NCBI RefSeq assembly: GCF_003732705.1 | Contig: NZ_MOBR01000043.1 | Coordinates: 204,377-268,376 of the forward strand | Length of the DNA: 64,000 bases | Direction: 5' to 3' | DNA from: Pseudomonas frederiksbergensis | GTDB taxonomy: Bacteria > Pseudomonadota > Gammaproteobacteria > Pseudomonadales > Pseudomonadaceae | Part shown: piece by piece, positions 44,600 to 53,385 of the stretch | Numbering within the stretch: position 1 is the stretch's first letter | Layout: each line of letters starts with the position of its first letter | Position numbers and translations under genes: made by a program | Notes under the pieces: model-generated | The model's input: the letters and a program-made list of their open reading frames with translations, nothing else | What the model was told of the DNA's origin: nothing | Database searches by the model: none

Positions 44600-45463
44600 T
44601 CAATGCCGGGTCACAACCTCTTCCAGATGATCCATGATCTCATCCGGCTTGAGCACCAGCACATCGCTCTCCACCGCATCCAGCACCACTTCCGCCGTAT
44701 TCCCGATCAACGCCCCGGACAACCCGGACCGCGCCACGGTGCCAATCACTACCACCGCCGCCTGCAGCTTATGCACCATGAACGGAATCAACACATCCGC
44801 CGGGCCTTCCTCGATGTGCAGGTGATCGTCGTCGATGTCGAATTCGGCCTGGAAGGCCTTGCACTGCTCGCGGTAGCGCGCCTGAATGGTTTCGCTGAGC
44901 TGGAACGTCGGGTCGGCTGACGACAGCATCGGTGACGGATGCGCACTGATTACGTGCAACTGCGCCTTGGCCAGGCTCGCAATGTCATAACCGTGATCGA
45001 CAATGCACGCATGCAACGTGCGGTGTTCGCCGTCGGTATTGCCGACGTCGATGGCCGCCAGAATGACCCCGCCGGTCCAGGGTTTCGAGGTTTTCACCAG
45101 CAGCACCGGCGTCGGGCAGTAGCGCAGCAGTTTCCAGTCCGCCGGGGTCAGCAAGGCTTTTTTCAGCGGGCTGTCGGGGTAATGCTGCTTGACCACCAGC
45201 CCGCAGCCCTCGGCTTGCTGCACGTCGACGATGGTTTCATGCAGGCTCTCGTTCCAGGCCTGCTCGGTGGTGACGCTGTAGCCATCCTCCAGCAACGTGG
45301 CCTTGAGCACGCTCAACATGGCGCTGTGGTCATGCTTTTTATCGCAGACCAGCAAGTGCAGATGGGCCTGGGTCACGCCCGCGATCAGCTTGGCCCGCTT
45401 GAGCGCCAGGCTTTCCGAGTGTTCGGGTTCGATGACCACCAGAATGCTGCGTATGGCTTGCAT
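44600..45463 (-). CDS. tandem-domain universal stress protein (UspE-like)
   Basis: A 287-residue protein of two consecutive Usp domains (about 1-145 and 155-287). The second carries a nucleotide-binding-like motif GTVARSGLSGALIGNTAE. Such proteins help survival under oxygen limitation and other stresses. The start at 45463 follows AGGAGATCCCGCTC; the longer open frame to 45541 is discarded. A perfect Anr/FNR-type box lies 70 bases upstream, which matches the known Anr control of similar P. aeruginosa genes. Confidence 0.88.
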   Translation of the reverse strand: MQAIRSILVVIEPEHSESLALKRAKLIAGVTQAHLHLLVCDKKHDHSAMLSVLKATLLEDGYSVTTEQAWNESLHETIVDVQQAEGCGLVVKQHYPDSPLKKALLTPADWKLLRYCPTPVLLVKTSKPWTGGVILAAIDVGNTDGEHRTLHACIVDHGYDIASLAKAQLHVISAHPSPMLSSADPTFQLSETIQARYREQCKAFQAEFDIDDDHLHIEEGPADVLIPFMVHKLQAAVVVIGTVARSGLSGALIGNTAEVVLDAVESDVLVLKPDEIMDHLEEVVTRH

Positions 45464-45532
45464 GAGCGGGATCTCCTGAAAGTAAAAAACACTGCGTTGG
45501 ACAACTATAGTTGCTGCCCGGCAACACGGGAC

Positions 45533-45546
45533 TTGATGCATATCAA
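45533..45546. promoter_or_regulatory. Anr/FNR box
   Basis: TTGATGCATATCAA matches the FNR/Anr consensus TTGAT-N4-ATCAA perfectly and is a full palindrome. It lies 70 bases from the start of the stress-protein gene and 77 bases from miaE on the other side, so it may act on either or both. Confidence 0.75.
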
Positions 45547-45622
45547 TGGCGGCGGCTGGTGGTCTGCCGACAAGCCCGTATAATCGGCGCCCTTCGTTTT
45601 GAACCTTTTATCCGTGAGCCCC

Positions 45623-46231
45623 ATGATCCTTCCCGAAATTCACGAGTTCCTCGGCTGCCGCACACCTGACGGCTGGGTCCAGGCCGCGCTGGCCGATCAG
45701 GAAACCTTGCTGATCGACCACAAGAACTGCGAATTCAAGGCCGCCAGCACGGCGTTGAGCCTGATCGCCAAGTATCACTCCCACGTCGATCTGATCAACC
45801 TGATGTCGCGCCTGGCCCGGGAAGAACTGGTGCACCACGAACAAGTCATGCGCCTGATGAAAAAGCGCAAGATCGAGCTGCGCCAACTGTCCGCCGGGCG
45901 TTACGCCTCGGGTTTGCGCAAAGTGGTGCGCAGCCACGAGCCGGTGAAACTGGTGGATACCCTGGTGGTGGGCGCTTTCATCGAAGCGCGCAGCTGCGAG
46001 CGTTTCGAGGCGTTGGTGCCGCATCTGGATGAAGAACTGGGCAAGTTTTACTTCGGTTTGCTGAAAAGCGAGGCCCGGCATTTCCAGGGTTACCTGAAAC
46101 TGGCTTATCAGTACGGGGATGCCAAGGACATTGCCCAGGTCATCGACCGGGTTCGTGCCGCCGAGCAGGAATTGATCGAGTCGCCGGACGTGGAATTCCG
46201 TTTCCATAGCGGCATCCCAACCGCCGCATAA
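45623..46231 (+). CDS. miaE: tRNA-(ms2io6A)-hydroxylase MiaE
   Basis: MiaE uses a nonhaem diiron centre and oxygen to hydroxylate the isopentenyl group of modified A37 in tRNAs reading UNN codons. The 202-residue protein shows the iron ligand pattern: E37 (NCEFKAAS), E68 and H71 (REELVHHEQ), E121 (IEARSCERF) and E150-xx-H153 (SEARHFQGY). The ATG at 45623 is preferred; TTG at 45599 and GTG at 45614 are in frame upstream. It is divergent from the stress-protein gene, across the Anr box, which is interesting for an oxygen-using enzyme. Confidence 0.92.
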   Translation: MILPEIHEFLGCRTPDGWVQAALADQETLLIDHKNCEFKAASTALSLIAKYHSHVDLINLMSRLAREELVHHEQVMRLMKKRKIELRQLSAGRYASGLRKVVRSHEPVKLVDTLVVGAFIEARSCERFEALVPHLDEELGKFYFGLLKSEARHFQGYLKLAYQYGDAKDIAQVIDRVRAAEQELIESPDVEFRFHSGIPTAA

Positions 46232-46253
46232 ACATGCTGACCACCGCATAACT

Positions 46254-46323
46254 CTGTAGGAGCAAGGCTTGCCCGCGATGGCGTCCTTGAAATCGCTATC
46301 GCGGGCAAGCCATGCTCCTACAA
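46254..46323. repeat. REP pair (GTAGGAGCAAGGC type)
   Basis: TGTAGGAGCAAGGCTTGCCCGCGAT and a complementary arm around a loop of about 20 bases, downstream of miaE. Confidence 0.8.
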
Positions 46324-46396
46324 AAAGCATCATCCGCAGGCTGTGATGTTTTGATTCAATATTGTTAAAAACTCTTAAGAGTATGAAACATCACCC

Positions 46397-46423
46397 AAAA
46401 CCGGCCCCCATGGCCGGTTTTTG
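46397..46423 (+). terminator. rho-independent terminator before the rstA-like gene
   Basis: AAAACCGGCC and GGCCGGTTTT form a perfect stem with a five-base loop, followed by further T. It lies 166 bases after the miaE stop and 79 bases before the response-regulator start, so it separates the two transcripts. Confidence 0.8.
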
Positions 46424-46501
46424 CTGCCTGCCGTCACCGTCCTGCCACCGATTGCCGCCATAATGCCGCCCACTTCAAACAAGGGCTGGCAGACGGTCGT
46501 T

Positions 46502-47209
46502 ATGGATAACCTGGGTTTTGGCAAAGTTTTGCTGGTGGAAGACGACGAGAAGCTTGCCGGGCTGATTGCGCATTTCCTGTCGCAACATGGCTTCGAGGTC
46601 CGGGCCGTGCACCGTGGCGACCTGGCGTTGGCCGCGTTTCTCGAATTCAAACCGAAAATCGTCGTGCTCGACCTGATGTTGCCGGGCCAGAGCGGCCTGC
46701 ACGTGTGCCGCGAGATTCGCAGCGTGTCTGACACGCCCATCGTCATCCTCACCGCCAAGGAAGACGACATCGACCATATCCTCGGCCTGGAATCCGGCGC
46801 CGATGACTATGTGATCAAACCGATCAAGCCACCGGTGCTGCTGGCCCGTCTGCGCGCCCTGCAACGTCGGCAAGTGCCGGAAACCACCGTATGCAGCGCC
46901 CTGGAATTCGGCCATTTGAGCATCGATCGCAGTTGCCGCGAAGTGCGCCTGGCGGGCGAGGGCATCGAGCTGACCACCATGGAGTTTGAACTGCTGTGGC
47001 TGCTGGCCAGCGCCGCCGGCAAGATTCTGTCCCGCGATGACATCCTCAACCGCATGCGCGGCATCGCCTTCGATGGCCTCAACCGCAGCGTCGACGTCTA
47101 CATCAGCAAACTGCGGGCCAAGCTCAAGGACAACCCCCGAGATCCGGTGTGCATCAAAACCGTTTGGGGCAAGGGTTACCTGTTCAATCCGTTCGCGTGG
47201 GAGCTTTAA
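46502..47209 (+). CDS. OmpR-type response regulator, RstA-like
   Basis: A 235-residue regulator: receiver domain with VEDDE near residue 12, phospho-acceptor D57 (VVLDLMLPG) and a C-terminal winged helix (about 135-233, ending RDPVCIKTVWGKGYLFNP). It is directly followed by its histidine kinase. The in-frame ATG at 46463 is an alternative start. RstAB systems respond to envelope or ion stress, but the signal here is unknown. Confidence 0.88.
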   Translation: MDNLGFGKVLLVEDDEKLAGLIAHFLSQHGFEVRAVHRGDLALAAFLEFKPKIVVLDLMLPGQSGLHVCREIRSVSDTPIVILTAKEDDIDHILGLESGADDYVIKPIKPPVLLARLRALQRRQVPETTVCSALEFGHLSIDRSCREVRLAGEGIELTTMEFELLWLLASAAGKILSRDDILNRMRGIAFDGLNRSVDVYISKLRAKLKDNPRDPVCIKTVWGKGYLFNPFAWEL

Positions 47210-48496
47210 ATGCTGCGGTTATTTCTAGGGTTGTACCTGGTGCTGGCCGTGGGGCTGGTGCTGGCGTTGCAGACCGTCGAACACACCTTCAACGCGCTGC
47301 TCGATAACCAGATGCAGGCCTACAACCGCGAGGCCGTGCGCGGTCAGGCGTACTCGCTGGTGGAACAGTTGCGTGGCCTGGAAGCTCCGGGGCGTGAACA
47401 ACAACTGGATGCCTTGCGCCCGCATTACGGTTTGGGATTGACCCTGGTAGAGGCCGACCAGCTGAATCTGAATGAACAAGAAAAAGCCCTGTTGGACAAA
47501 GGCTTGCTGGTGATTCGGGAGAAGTACACGCAGTTTATTTCCTCGATTGATGGCGGCCCGCAGCTGCTGAGCATCAAGTTGCCGGCCGAGCCGAGTCTGA
47601 TGCCGTTCTACATTGCCGCCGCCTACCTGATGCTGGCGGTGCTGATCGGCATCGTGCTGTTTTTCTGGGTGCGGCCGCACTGGCGGGATCTGGAAAAACT
47701 GCGCCTGGCCGCCGAGCGTTTCGGTGATAACGATTTGTCATCGCGGATCCAGCTGTCCAAGCGCTCGAACATCCGCGACCTGTCCGAACACTTCAACCTG
47801 ATGGCTGCGCGCATCGAAGGGCTGATCGCCAATCAGCGCGAGCTGACCAACGCGGTGTCCCATGAGTTGCGCACACCGATTGCGCGGTTGTCGTTCGAAC
47901 TCGATCAACTCAAGCAACAACCCGATCCGGCGCAGAACCGCGAACTGATCGCTGACATGTACGCCGACCTTGGCGAACTGGAAGAAATGGTTTCCGAACT
48001 CTTGACCTACGCCAGCCTGGAACGCGGCGCTACGGTGATCACTCGGGAGAATATTCAGGCCAGCAGTTGGCTCGACAGCGTGGTCGGCAGTGTGGCGCTG
48101 GAAGCGGAAGCGGCGGGGGTGCAGCTGCTGATTGTCGAGTGCCAGATCGATCAGGTGCGCATCGAACCGCGCTTTATGGCCCGGGCGGTGATCAACCTGC
48201 TGCGCAATGCCATTCGTTATGCCGCCGAGCGGGTGGAAGTCTCGTTGGTTCGCTGCGGCGATTGCTACGAAGTGCAGGTCAACGATGACGGGCCGGGCGT
48301 GCCGGTGGATGGGCGCGAGAAGATTTTCGAACCGTTTTCGCGGCTGGATGCCAGTCGGGACCGACGTACTGGCGGCTTCGGTTTGGGGTTGGCATTGGTG
48401 CGGCGCGTGTCGCAATCCCATGGCGGCCAGGTGGAAGTGGCGGATTCGGCGTGGGGTGGGGCGTCGTTTCGCATGACCTGGGCGCATTTGGATTAG
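47210..48496 (+). CDS. sensor histidine kinase, RstB-like
   Basis: A 428-residue membrane kinase: first membrane segment (3-22), periplasmic sensor (about 23-130), second segment (131-153), HAMP (about 155-205), HisKA with H218 (AVSHELRTP), and HATPase with N-box LLRNAIRYA, DDGPGVP and GFGLGLALV. The ATG directly abuts the stop of the response-regulator gene, so the pair is cotranscribed and translationally coupled. Confidence 0.9.
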   Translation: MLRLFLGLYLVLAVGLVLALQTVEHTFNALLDNQMQAYNREAVRGQAYSLVEQLRGLEAPGREQQLDALRPHYGLGLTLVEADQLNLNEQEKALLDKGLLVIREKYTQFISSIDGGPQLLSIKLPAEPSLMPFYIAAAYLMLAVLIGIVLFFWVRPHWRDLEKLRLAAERFGDNDLSSRIQLSKRSNIRDLSEHFNLMAARIEGLIANQRELTNAVSHELRTPIARLSFELDQLKQQPDPAQNRELIADMYADLGELEEMVSELLTYASLERGATVITRENIQASSWLDSVVGSVALEAEAAGVQLLIVECQIDQVRIEPRFMARAVINLLRNAIRYAAERVEVSLVRCGDCYEVQVNDDGPGVPVDGREKIFEPFSRLDASRDRRTGGFGLGLALVRRVSQSHGGQVEVADSAWGGASFRMTWAHLD

Positions 48497-48510
48497 TGCC
48501 GTTCTCGAGG

Positions 48511-48541
48511 ACGCCTTCGCGGGCAAGCCTCGCGCCTACCG
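48511..48541. repeat. single REP overlapping the end of the GFA gene
   Basis: One arm only (CGCCTTCGCGGGCAAGCCTC...CCTACC). It reaches into the minus-strand GFA gene and provides its TAG stop at 48536-48538. Confidence 0.7.
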
Positions 48542-49024
48542 GTCCAAACCCAGCCGTTCATGCCATTGGGCGATGGACTCTTCAGGGTAAACCTCGAACT
48601 CCTGATCCTTGGACTTCACCTCAACCTCCACCCACGACGCCTTCGATCCCAGCATCAAATGCGTGTGCTCCGGCGGCACCGGCAGCGGGGTATCGATGGC
48701 CGAGGCAAACGGGTGAATCAGCTCCGGCCATTCGGGGCTGAACAGCCACAACCCGCTCCCGCAAACCGCACAGAAATGCCGCTCAGCCGTGCTGCTGTGG
48801 GCGCGTTTATCGCCATCGTCCTTGAGTCGCGCATGGTAGATCGCGATGTGCTTGCGCCCACGCACCTTCAGGCTGTTTGCGTCGCCGCTGATGTTGATCG
48901 CATAGCCGCCCCCGCCCTGGGTTTTGCGGCAGATCGAGCAGTAGCAACGCTGGTAGGGGTAGGGATGGGCGCTGGTGAGGCTGAACGACACCGCGCCGCA
49001 ATGGCACGAACCTTCGAGCTGCAT
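48536..49024 (-). CDS. GFA-family zinc-binding protein
   Basis: A 162-residue protein of the GFA/CENP-V family. Zinc-site cysteines are visible: C7-x-C9 (GSCHCGAV), C27-x-C29-xx-C32 (RCYCSIC) and C85-xx-C88 (HFCAVCGSG). The family is named for a glutathione-formaldehyde adduct enzyme, but most members, this one included, have no proven activity. Its stop codon falls in a REP arm. It is convergent with the RstB-like kinase gene. Confidence 0.87.
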   Translation of the reverse strand: MQLEGSCHCGAVSFSLTSAHPYPYQRCYCSICRKTQGGGGYAINISGDANSLKVRGRKHIAIYHARLKDDGDKRAHSSTAERHFCAVCGSGLWLFSPEWPELIHPFASAIDTPLPVPPEHTHLMLGSKASWVEVEVKSKDQEFEVYPEESIAQWHERLGLDR

Positions 49025-49070
49025 GACAACCTCCGGCTGTTCTTGAATGGACTCAAGACAGCCTAGACCC

Positions 49071-49475
49071 TCAGTGGCTTTCGACCGGCACCAGAATCGC
49101 GTCGCCGGTGGCCACCAGTTTCAACTGATCACCGGTCTGCGCGAACAACTCGGCGCGGGCGAACACCTGCTTCTTGCCGGCCTTCACCACCCGACCCTTG
49201 GCGATGAACACTTCACCGACGGCCGGCGCCAGGCAATTAACCGAAAAGTGCGAAGCCAGCACGTTGCCAGCCACCGTCCCGGCGGCAAAACCGCAAGCCG
49301 TGTCGAGCAGCGCGCCGATCAGGCCGGCATGCAGGAAACCGGCGTATTGCGCCATGTCTGCCTCGCGAAAGGCCAGGGTTAGGTCGGCTTCACCGCTTTC
49401 GGCGCGGGTGACTTCGAAGCCGGCCCAGCGGTTGAAGGCTGAGGTTGAATTGATCTGTTTGAGTGCGTTGAGCAT
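49071..49475 (-). CDS. PaaI-type hotdog-fold thioesterase
   Basis: A 134-residue hotdog protein likely to hydrolyse acyl-CoA thioesters. The conserved GFLHAGLIGALLDTACGFAA carries the HGG-like active-site loop typical of PaaI/YdiI thioesterases. The start at 49475 is fixed by AGAGGG about eight bases upstream, although the frame is open to 49628. The acyl substrate is not evident. Confidence 0.85.
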   Translation of the reverse strand: MLNALKQINSTSAFNRWAGFEVTRAESGEADLTLAFREADMAQYAGFLHAGLIGALLDTACGFAAGTVAGNVLASHFSVNCLAPAVGEVFIAKGRVVKAGKKQVFARAELFAQTGDQLKLVATGDAILVPVESH

Positions 49476-49581
49476 GACGAATCCCTCTGGTTGAGGGATC
49501 AACATGCGCCGGGTTTTGGGGGAAGTCATGGTGGATAAGAAAGGGTGATGGGCAGGTGGATTGGTGGTGAATGGGCCGGCC

Positions 49582-49660
49582 TCATCGCGAGCAAGCTCGC
49601 TCCCACATTTGATTTGTGGCGCACACAAATCCCCTGTGGGAGCGAGCCTGCTCGCGAAGA
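49582..49660. repeat. REP pair (GTGGGAGCGAGC type), inverted order
   Basis: TCGCGAGCAAGCTCGCTCCCACA, about 26 bases, then TGTGGGAGCGAGCCTGCTCGC. It lies between the thioesterase and glycosylase genes. Confidence 0.85.
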
Positions 49661-49673
49661 ACGATAACGCGGT

Positions 49674-50291
49674 CTACCTGCCAGGCACCCGCCACAAATA
49701 CCAAGAAGCCACCGTGCGATAAGGCTTCCACTCCAGCCCAATCTCAATCATCTGCTTGCGCGTAGGCTGCACTTCCAAGCCCTTCATCCGCCGATACCCT
49801 TCACGCACGCCAAAATCATCCGCCGGCAAGATATCCGGCCGTTCCAGGCTGTAGATCAGCAGCATCTCCACCGTCCAGCGCCCAACCCCGCGCAGGGTGA
49901 TCAAGCGTTCGATCAGCGCTTCATCATCCATGGCCAGTGCCGTGGCGTAATCCGGCACCACGCCATCCAGCGTTGCCTGGGCAATTCCTTGAATGGTCGC
50001 AATCTTGCCGGCGGAAAACCCGCAACTGCGCATCTGATCAAAGTGTGTCGCCAGAATCTGCTCAGGCCTGGGGAACGACACCGAAGGAAACAGCGCGACC
50101 AGCCGCCCGACAATCGCATCCCCGGCCTTGGCATGCAGTTGCTGATAGGCAATCGCCCGCACCAGCGATTCATACGGATCGCGCGCTGGATGTGGCTGAT
50201 GCAGGCAGGGGCCGACGGCGGCGATATGGCGCCGCCAGTCGTCATCAAGGGCGGCCAGGAATTCACTCGCGGGCCGGTAGATGTCGGGCAT
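49674..50291 (-). CDS. AlkA-like DNA-3-methyladenine glycosylase
   Basis: A 205-residue HhH-GPD glycosylase that should excise alkylated bases. The helix-hairpin-helix reads LITLRGVGRWTVEM (about 131-143) and the catalytic aspartate lies in LPADDFGV (D158/D159). The start may be the ATG at 50291 or the GTG at 50300, which overlaps the stop of the upstream gene as GTGA; neither has a clear ribosome binding site. Together with ada two genes upstream it forms an alkylation-repair group, and Ada often activates alkA-type genes. Confidence 0.87.
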   Translation of the reverse strand: MPDIYRPASEFLAALDDDWRRHIAAVGPCLHQPHPARDPYESLVRAIAYQQLHAKAGDAIVGRLVALFPSVSFPRPEQILATHFDQMRSCGFSAGKIATIQGIAQATLDGVVPDYATALAMDDEALIERLITLRGVGRWTVEMLLIYSLERPDILPADDFGVREGYRRMKGLEVQPTRKQMIEIGLEWKPYRTVASWYLWRVPGR

Positions 50292-50296
50292 TGAGA

Positions 50297-51100
50297 TCAC
50301 GTTTTTTTCAGCAACCCGTTCACTTCACCATAGGTAAGCGCCTTGAGATCGCGGCTATCGAGCTTGCCGGTTTCCAGGAAGCTTTTCGCCACGCTCGCCA
50401 TGGCGCCATACAAGAACTCAGCGATGCCCGACCCGGCGCTCAACCGCCGTACCCCGAGGGTTTTCAGCACGTCGGGGGACGGCAGGGAGGCCCAGCCCAG
50501 CACGTTGACCGGCAGCGGCGTGCCACGGCAGATGGCCCCGATCTCGTATTCCGCCGTCACGCCAGCGGCGAACAACCCGTCAGCCCCGGCGGCCTGATAC
50601 AACGCGGCGCGCTTGAGCGTTTCGGCCACGCGATCTTCGGCGGGCACCAGGCCCTTGAGGTACACGTCGGTGCGGGCGTTGATGAACAGTTTCACCCCAC
50701 GGCGTTCGGCTACCTGGCGGGCGACTTCGATCTTGCGCACCAGCAACTCGGGCGGGGAAGCACCGTCCTCGATGTTGATCCCGACGGCACCGGCGGCGAT
50801 CACCGCGTCGATCACTTCGCCGACCCGCGCCAGGTCATCGGAATAACCGGCCTCGATGTCCACGGTCAACGGCACGTTAATCACCCGAACGATGGACTCC
50901 ACCGTCGCCACCAAGCGTTCGAGGGGCAGGGCGTTGCCGTCCGGATAACCATGGACCCACGCCACCGCCGCACTGCTGGTGGCCACGGCTTTGCTGCCCA
51001 GTTGTTCCACCAGCCGCGCCCCGGCGGCATCGGCAACGTTGGTGAGGATCAGCAGGCCGTCCTGATGCAGCCTGTGGAACTGTTGGTCGAACGCTTCCAT
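50297..51100 (-). CDS. isocitrate lyase/PEP mutase superfamily protein
   Basis: A 267-residue barrel protein with the metal-binding VDIEAGYSDD and GINIEDG blocks and the INARTDVYL strand. The KKCGH cysteine motif of true isocitrate lyase is absent, so it is more likely a C-C bond lyase or hydrolase acting on a small keto acid (2-methylisocitrate lyase- or oxaloacetate decarboxylase-like). The start at 51100 has AAGGAAACTCG upstream. It lies between ada and the glycosylase gene with minimal spacing, probably one transcript. Confidence 0.83.
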   Translation of the reverse strand: MEAFDQQFHRLHQDGLLILTNVADAAGARLVEQLGSKAVATSSAAVAWVHGYPDGNALPLERLVATVESIVRVINVPLTVDIEAGYSDDLARVGEVIDAVIAAGAVGINIEDGASPPELLVRKIEVARQVAERRGVKLFINARTDVYLKGLVPAEDRVAETLKRAALYQAAGADGLFAAGVTAEYEIGAICRGTPLPVNVLGWASLPSPDVLKTLGVRRLSAGSGIAEFLYGAMASVAKSFLETGKLDSRDLKALTYGEVNGLLKKT

Positions 51101-51124
51101 CGAGTTTCCTTCCCTTTGCAATGA

Positions 51125-52207
51125 TCAGAATGCCAATTGTCGGGTGATCTGCACCGCAGCCTTTTCCAGCCTCAACAGAAACGCTTTGCGCGGTTGTCCA
51201 CCACCATAGCCGGTCAGCGAACCGTCCGCACCGATCACCCGGTGACAGGGCAGCACAATCGCCAAACGGTTATGCCCGTTGGCCAGGCCCACGGCACGAC
51301 TGGCGCCGGGTTTGCCCAGCAGCGCAGCGATGGCGCCATAAGTGCTGGTGTGGCCGTAGGGGATCTGCGCCAATTCGGCCCAGACCTGTTTGGCAAATTC
51401 GCTGCCCGGCAGGTGCAACGGCACCTGGAACTCGGTCAGCTCGCCAGCGAAATACTGCGCCAGTTCGGTTTCGATCTGCTTCAAATGGCCATTGTGTCCC
51501 GGCGCCACGACGTAGCCATAGCGGTTCTGTAATTCTTCAACTTCCCTGGTCAGCGCCGGGCGGTCGAGGAATTCCAGCAGCACCAGTCCGCGCCGTTCGG
51601 CCATGGCGATCATCGGCCCCAGCGGCGTGGTCAACCGGGTGAACAGCAGCGGCTCGCTGTTGGCGGCGCGGCCCGGGGTGATGTGGAAGGACTTCTGAAA
51701 GGCGTCACGAAAACCGCTCAGGGATTCGTAACCGGAATCGAACGCCACGTTGTCGATGGACTCGCCCTGCTTGATCCCGCCCAACGCCATCCCGAGACGT
51801 CGGGTGCGCAGCCAGGCGTGAAACGTCATGCCGAAATGCTGCTTGAACCAGCGCCGCAACTTGAGCGGCTCGATGCCCTCGGCTTGCAGGTGCGTGTCGG
51901 TCCAGCGCTGGTCCGGTTCGGCGTCCACCAAGGTGAGCAACCGCTGCACCCAGTCCGGAGCGATGGCGGCGGCATCCAGCGGTTTGCAGCGCAGACAGGC
52001 GCGGTAGCCGGCGGACATGCACTCATCGGCATGGGCGAAGAACTCGACGTTTTCGGGCTTGGGCTTGCGCGCCGTGCAACTGGGGCGACAGAAAATCCCG
52101 GTGGTCTTGACCGCAGTAAAAAACACCCCCTCGTAGGCGGTGTCTCGTTCGAGCATGGCGCGAACCATCTCGGCGTGGGGAGGCAGGACAGCGTTTTGTA
52201 GGTTCAT
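51125..52207 (-). CDS. ada: Ada: methylphosphotriester/O6-methylguanine transferase and AraC-type regulator
   Basis: Ada takes methyl groups from DNA irreversibly and, once methylated on its N-terminal cysteine, activates repair genes. The 360-residue protein has the N-terminal zinc site C40-C44-C71-C74 (FCRPSC, YRACLRC), an AraC helix-turn-helix (about 85-180, QKSFHITPGR), and the C-terminal transferase with active-site C321 in LPCHRVIG. The frame is open to 52411, but the ATG at 52207 starts the family sequence. It heads a three-gene minus-strand group with a PEP-mutase-like gene and the glycosylase. Confidence 0.94.
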   Translation of the reverse strand: MNLQNAVLPPHAEMVRAMLERDTAYEGVFFTAVKTTGIFCRPSCTARKPKPENVEFFAHADECMSAGYRACLRCKPLDAAAIAPDWVQRLLTLVDAEPDQRWTDTHLQAEGIEPLKLRRWFKQHFGMTFHAWLRTRRLGMALGGIKQGESIDNVAFDSGYESLSGFRDAFQKSFHITPGRAANSEPLLFTRLTTPLGPMIAMAERRGLVLLEFLDRPALTREVEELQNRYGYVVAPGHNGHLKQIETELAQYFAGELTEFQVPLHLPGSEFAKQVWAELAQIPYGHTSTYGAIAALLGKPGASRAVGLANGHNRLAIVLPCHRVIGADGSLTGYGGGQPRKAFLLRLEKAAVQITRQLAF

Positions 52208-52271
52208 GGGCTGAGCATAAGGCTGGTTGCGGGTGGCCTCCACCGGAAAATCGACAGGGAATTTCGGGCGG

Positions 52272-53312
52272 TTAATGCCGGTGCCGATGATGAATGTCCG
52301 GGAAGTGCGCATGACTGTGACGCATCGGCGTGTGCTCATGTTCATGGCTGTGGGGCTCGGTGCCGTCCCATTCGAACGAATGCTCATGCTGATGATGTTC
52401 GTCATGCACATGCCGATGGCCGTGCTTCAGCGCGTCGTGTTGATGTTCATGGCCATGGCTTTCCTTCAAATGAATCCACACCCCGAGGCCCATCAACAGG
52501 GCCGCGGCCCAGAACGTCAGCGTCACCGGTTCACCCAGCAGCACAATGGCAATCGCCGCACCGAGGAACGGCGCCGTGGAAAAGTACGCGCCGGTACGTG
52601 CCGTGCCCAGCCCACGCAGGGCCAGCACAAACAGCACAAGACTGATGCCATAGCCGAGGAAGCCGACGATCAGGGTGGGCCCGAGCACACTGAACTGCGG
52701 CAGTTTTGCGCCCAATAGCAGCGCCAGACTGCAATTGACCATCCCGGCGACCAAACCCTTGATGCCGGCGATAAACAGCGCATCCGACGCCGACACCTTG
52801 CGCGTCAGGTTGTTATCGACGGCCCAGCAGGCACAGGCCAGCGCCACGGCCAACGGCCCGATCCAGCCCTGTGTTTGCGAGGCACTCTGCGGCCAGGCCA
52901 GCAGCAAACCGCCGGCGACAATCGCCAGCATGCCGGCAACGATGCGCCGGTCGGCGTTCTCCTTGAACACCATCCAGGCCAGCAGCGCCGTGAGCACCGA
53001 TTCGAGGTTGAGCATCAGCGAGGCGGTGGCGCCGGAGGTCACGGTAAGGCCGAACATCAACGCCACCGGTCCCAGTACGCCACCAAAGGCGATAGCGCCG
53101 ATCAGCCAGGGCCATTCCGAGGCCGTGAGGCCGCTGGGCTGCCAGCGGCGGTCGCGGATCAATCGGACCAGCGTCAAACCCACGCCGCTGCCCAGGTACA
53201 ACAACCCGGCCAGCAGGATCGGCGAGAGGTTCAGGCCGAGCAACTTGGCCAGTGGCGTGCTGGCGCCGAACAAGGCAGCGGCGCCGAGGGCGTAGATGAT
53301 GTTCAGGTTCAT
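52272..53312 (-). CDS. DMT-superfamily permease with a histidine-rich C-terminal tail
   Basis: A 346-residue inner-membrane transporter with ten predicted membrane segments and two EamA repeats in the first 280 residues. The last 66 residues contain 24 histidines with many acidic residues (SHGHEHQHDALKHGHRHVHD is part of it). Such tails bind Zn, Ni or Co, so metal export or metal-sensed transport is plausible, but the family also exports metabolites. It is upstream of ada by 64 bases. Confidence 0.85.
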   Translation of the reverse strand: MNLNIIYALGAAALFGASTPLAKLLGLNLSPILLAGLLYLGSGVGLTLVRLIRDRRWQPSGLTASEWPWLIGAIAFGGVLGPVALMFGLTVTSGATASLMLNLESVLTALLAWMVFKENADRRIVAGMLAIVAGGLLLAWPQSASQTQGWIGPLAVALACACWAVDNNLTRKVSASDALFIAGIKGLVAGMVNCSLALLLGAKLPQFSVLGPTLIVGFLGYGISLVLFVLALRGLGTARTGAYFSTAPFLGAAIAIVLLGEPVTLTFWAAALLMGLGVWIHLKESHGHEHQHDALKHGHRHVHDEHHQHEHSFEWDGTEPHSHEHEHTPMRHSHAHFPDIHHRHRH

Positions 53313-53385
53313 TGACGGCTCATCGGGATTGGGGCGGCGCAGGATTCAAGCCTAACTCACAGACGCAATGTCATGTAAGCGCAAT

